From: Clostridia bacterium
Lineage (GTDB): Bacteria > Bacillota > Clostridia > Clostridiales > Clostridiaceae
Direction: 5' to 3'
Assembly: GCA_009930125.1 (NCBI GenBank)
Contig: RZYZ01000155.1
Coordinates: 1-5,321 of the forward strand
DNA length: 5,321 nucleotides
The translations under genes and the position numbers were made by a program. Of the stretch, positions 4,591 to 5,321 are shown in pieces. The notes under the pieces were generated by a model, which saw only the letters and a list, made by a program, of their open reading frames with translations, was not told the origin of the DNA and did not search any database. Within the stretch, counting starts at the first letter, position 1, and each line of letters begins with the position of its first letter.

Positions 4591-5321
4591 ATGTCAATAT
4601 TAATTGGACCCATGAAGCTACATTTAAATGGGCACAAAGAATTGACGAGCTACGGGGAAGTTAAGAATATTGTCGCAGGGAAGAAGGTATATTTTCCTCT
4701 TCTGGCTTGCACGGATATTCTGGTCAATGCTGGAGATTATGTGAAAAAGGGAACCATGATCGCCAAGCGTAATGATCATTTTGTGGTACCTATTTTTTCT
4801 TCTGTCTGTGGGAAGGTTCTGGGTATAGAAGAAGTGGAACTGAAACACAATCCAGGACAGAGGATTGATCATCTCGTTGTGGAGAACGACGGATGTGAGG
4901 ATTTTGAAAGGCCATTTGAACCACTGGATGCGGAAAAAGCATCTGTGGAGGAACTGGTGACTTTCATGATGAATGCCGGAATCGTAGGTTGCGGCGGAGC
5001 CGGATTCCCATCCTATGTAAAATACAGAGGAGCCAAGGGAATTCATACACTGGTGATCAATGCGGTGGAATGTGAACCATTCATCACTGCAGACTATAGA
5101 ATCATGAACAATCAGGTGGAAGATCTTCTTTACGGCACAAAAGCCATGCTGAAGATGTCAGGCGCAAAAGAAGCGCTCATTGCCATCAAGACGACGAAGA
5201 AGGATCTCATCGCCAAGGTCAACGAAGCACTGAAGGGTCAGGACGCCATGAAAGTGGTGGAAGTGCCAGACATGTACCCCATGGGCTGGGAAAGAACCCT
5301 GATCTATGAAATCTTCAAGAA
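4591..5321 (+). CDS. rnfC: RnfC-family electron transport subunit (3' end cut by window)
   Basis: First 243 residues of a protein of the RnfC family, the peripheral NADH-binding subunit of the membrane Rnf complex, which couples ferredoxin oxidation to NAD+ reduction and ion export. Residues 30-100 form a lipoyl-like barrel hybrid domain (LVNAGDYVKKGTMIAK, VPIFSSVCGKVLGIE). From about 128 the NADH/FMN domain begins, with GIVGCGGAGFP (130-140), VINAVECEPFITADYR (155-170) and YPMGWERTL (229-237). The start has GGTGA (4581-4585, 5 nt spacing), complementary to the 16S 3' end. It lacks the usual RnfC opening GGIHPP-like segment, and Cys134 replaces the common Leu/Met. The related PrdC protein of proline reductase clusters is an alternative identity. 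Ferredoxin-type Cys clusters expected further on lie outside the window. The long leader suggests it opens an operon. Family secure, exact subunit less so. Confidence 0.82.
   Translation, partial: MSILIGPMKLHLNGHKELTSYGEVKNIVAGKKVYFPLLACTDILVNAGDYVKKGTMIAKRNDHFVVPIFSSVCGKVLGIEEVELKHNPGQRIDHLVVENDGCEDFERPFEPLDAEKASVEELVTFMMNAGIVGCGGAGFPSYVKYRGAKGIHTLVINAVECEPFITADYRIMNNQVEDLLYGTKAMLKMSGAKEALIAIKTTKKDLIAKVNEALKGQDAMKVVEVPDMYPMGWERTLIYEIFK

Noticed and set aside
4990..4992. Selenocysteine at the RnfC-type GxGGAGFP site
   Set aside because: The codon is TGC, not TGA, so only ordinary cysteine is encoded.
4624..5046. 140-codon minus-strand frame
   Set aside because: It lies entirely opposite the RnfC-family coding sequence, which has clear family motifs.

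Overview
The window reads as a stretch of chromosome from an anaerobic low-GC Gram-positive bacterium (Bacillota; Clostridia or Erysipelotrichia are the best guesses). Reasons: strong AGGAGG-type ribosome sites, AGA-rich arginine usage, an archaeal/eukaryotic-type prolyl-tRNA synthetase of the kind common in these groups, a methylerythritol-phosphate (MEP) pathway gene, and an RnfC-like ferredoxin:NAD oxidoreductase subunit. Nothing points to phage, transposon or plasmid DNA. Genus cannot be fixed from the sequence alone.

Layout. (1) 1-1403, plus strand: 3' nearly-complete proS, cut by the left edge, closed by a clear intrinsic terminator at 1427-1467. (2) 1476-1910, plus strand: an unrecognised 111-residue protein behind its own promoter-like region, which carries a pair of 9-bp direct repeats exactly 22 bp apart. 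(3) 1933-2496, minus strand: a carboxymuconolactone decarboxylase/AhpD-like protein, convergent with the previous gene, with its own promoter. (4) 2666-4096, minus strand: an apparent three-gene operon, ispF, then a TM1586-type nitroreductase, then a 35-residue membrane or exported peptide too short for usual gene callers. It is read from an extended -10 promoter at 4139-4147 and ends at a perfect 19-bp hairpin at 2603-2646. (5) 4097-4590: a roughly 490-bp AT-rich divergent intergenic region with two plus-strand promoter candidates, a cluster of TGTTA/TAACA half-sites arranged as nested dyads, and a leader stem-loop. (6) 4591-5321, plus strand: the first 243 residues of an RnfC-family protein, cut by the right edge.

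How they fit together: proS is translation housekeeping; ispF makes isoprenoid precursors; the AhpD-like protein, nitroreductase and RnfC-like protein are all redox proteins, though no single pathway visibly joins them. The most interesting points are the redox-sensor-like dyad cluster before the rnfC-type gene, the cysteine in place of the usual Leu/Met in that protein's GxGGAGFP loop, the short peptide gene, the 22-bp-spaced direct repeats, and the loss of two catalytic residues in the AhpD-like protein. I did not find a clearly new multi-gene system.
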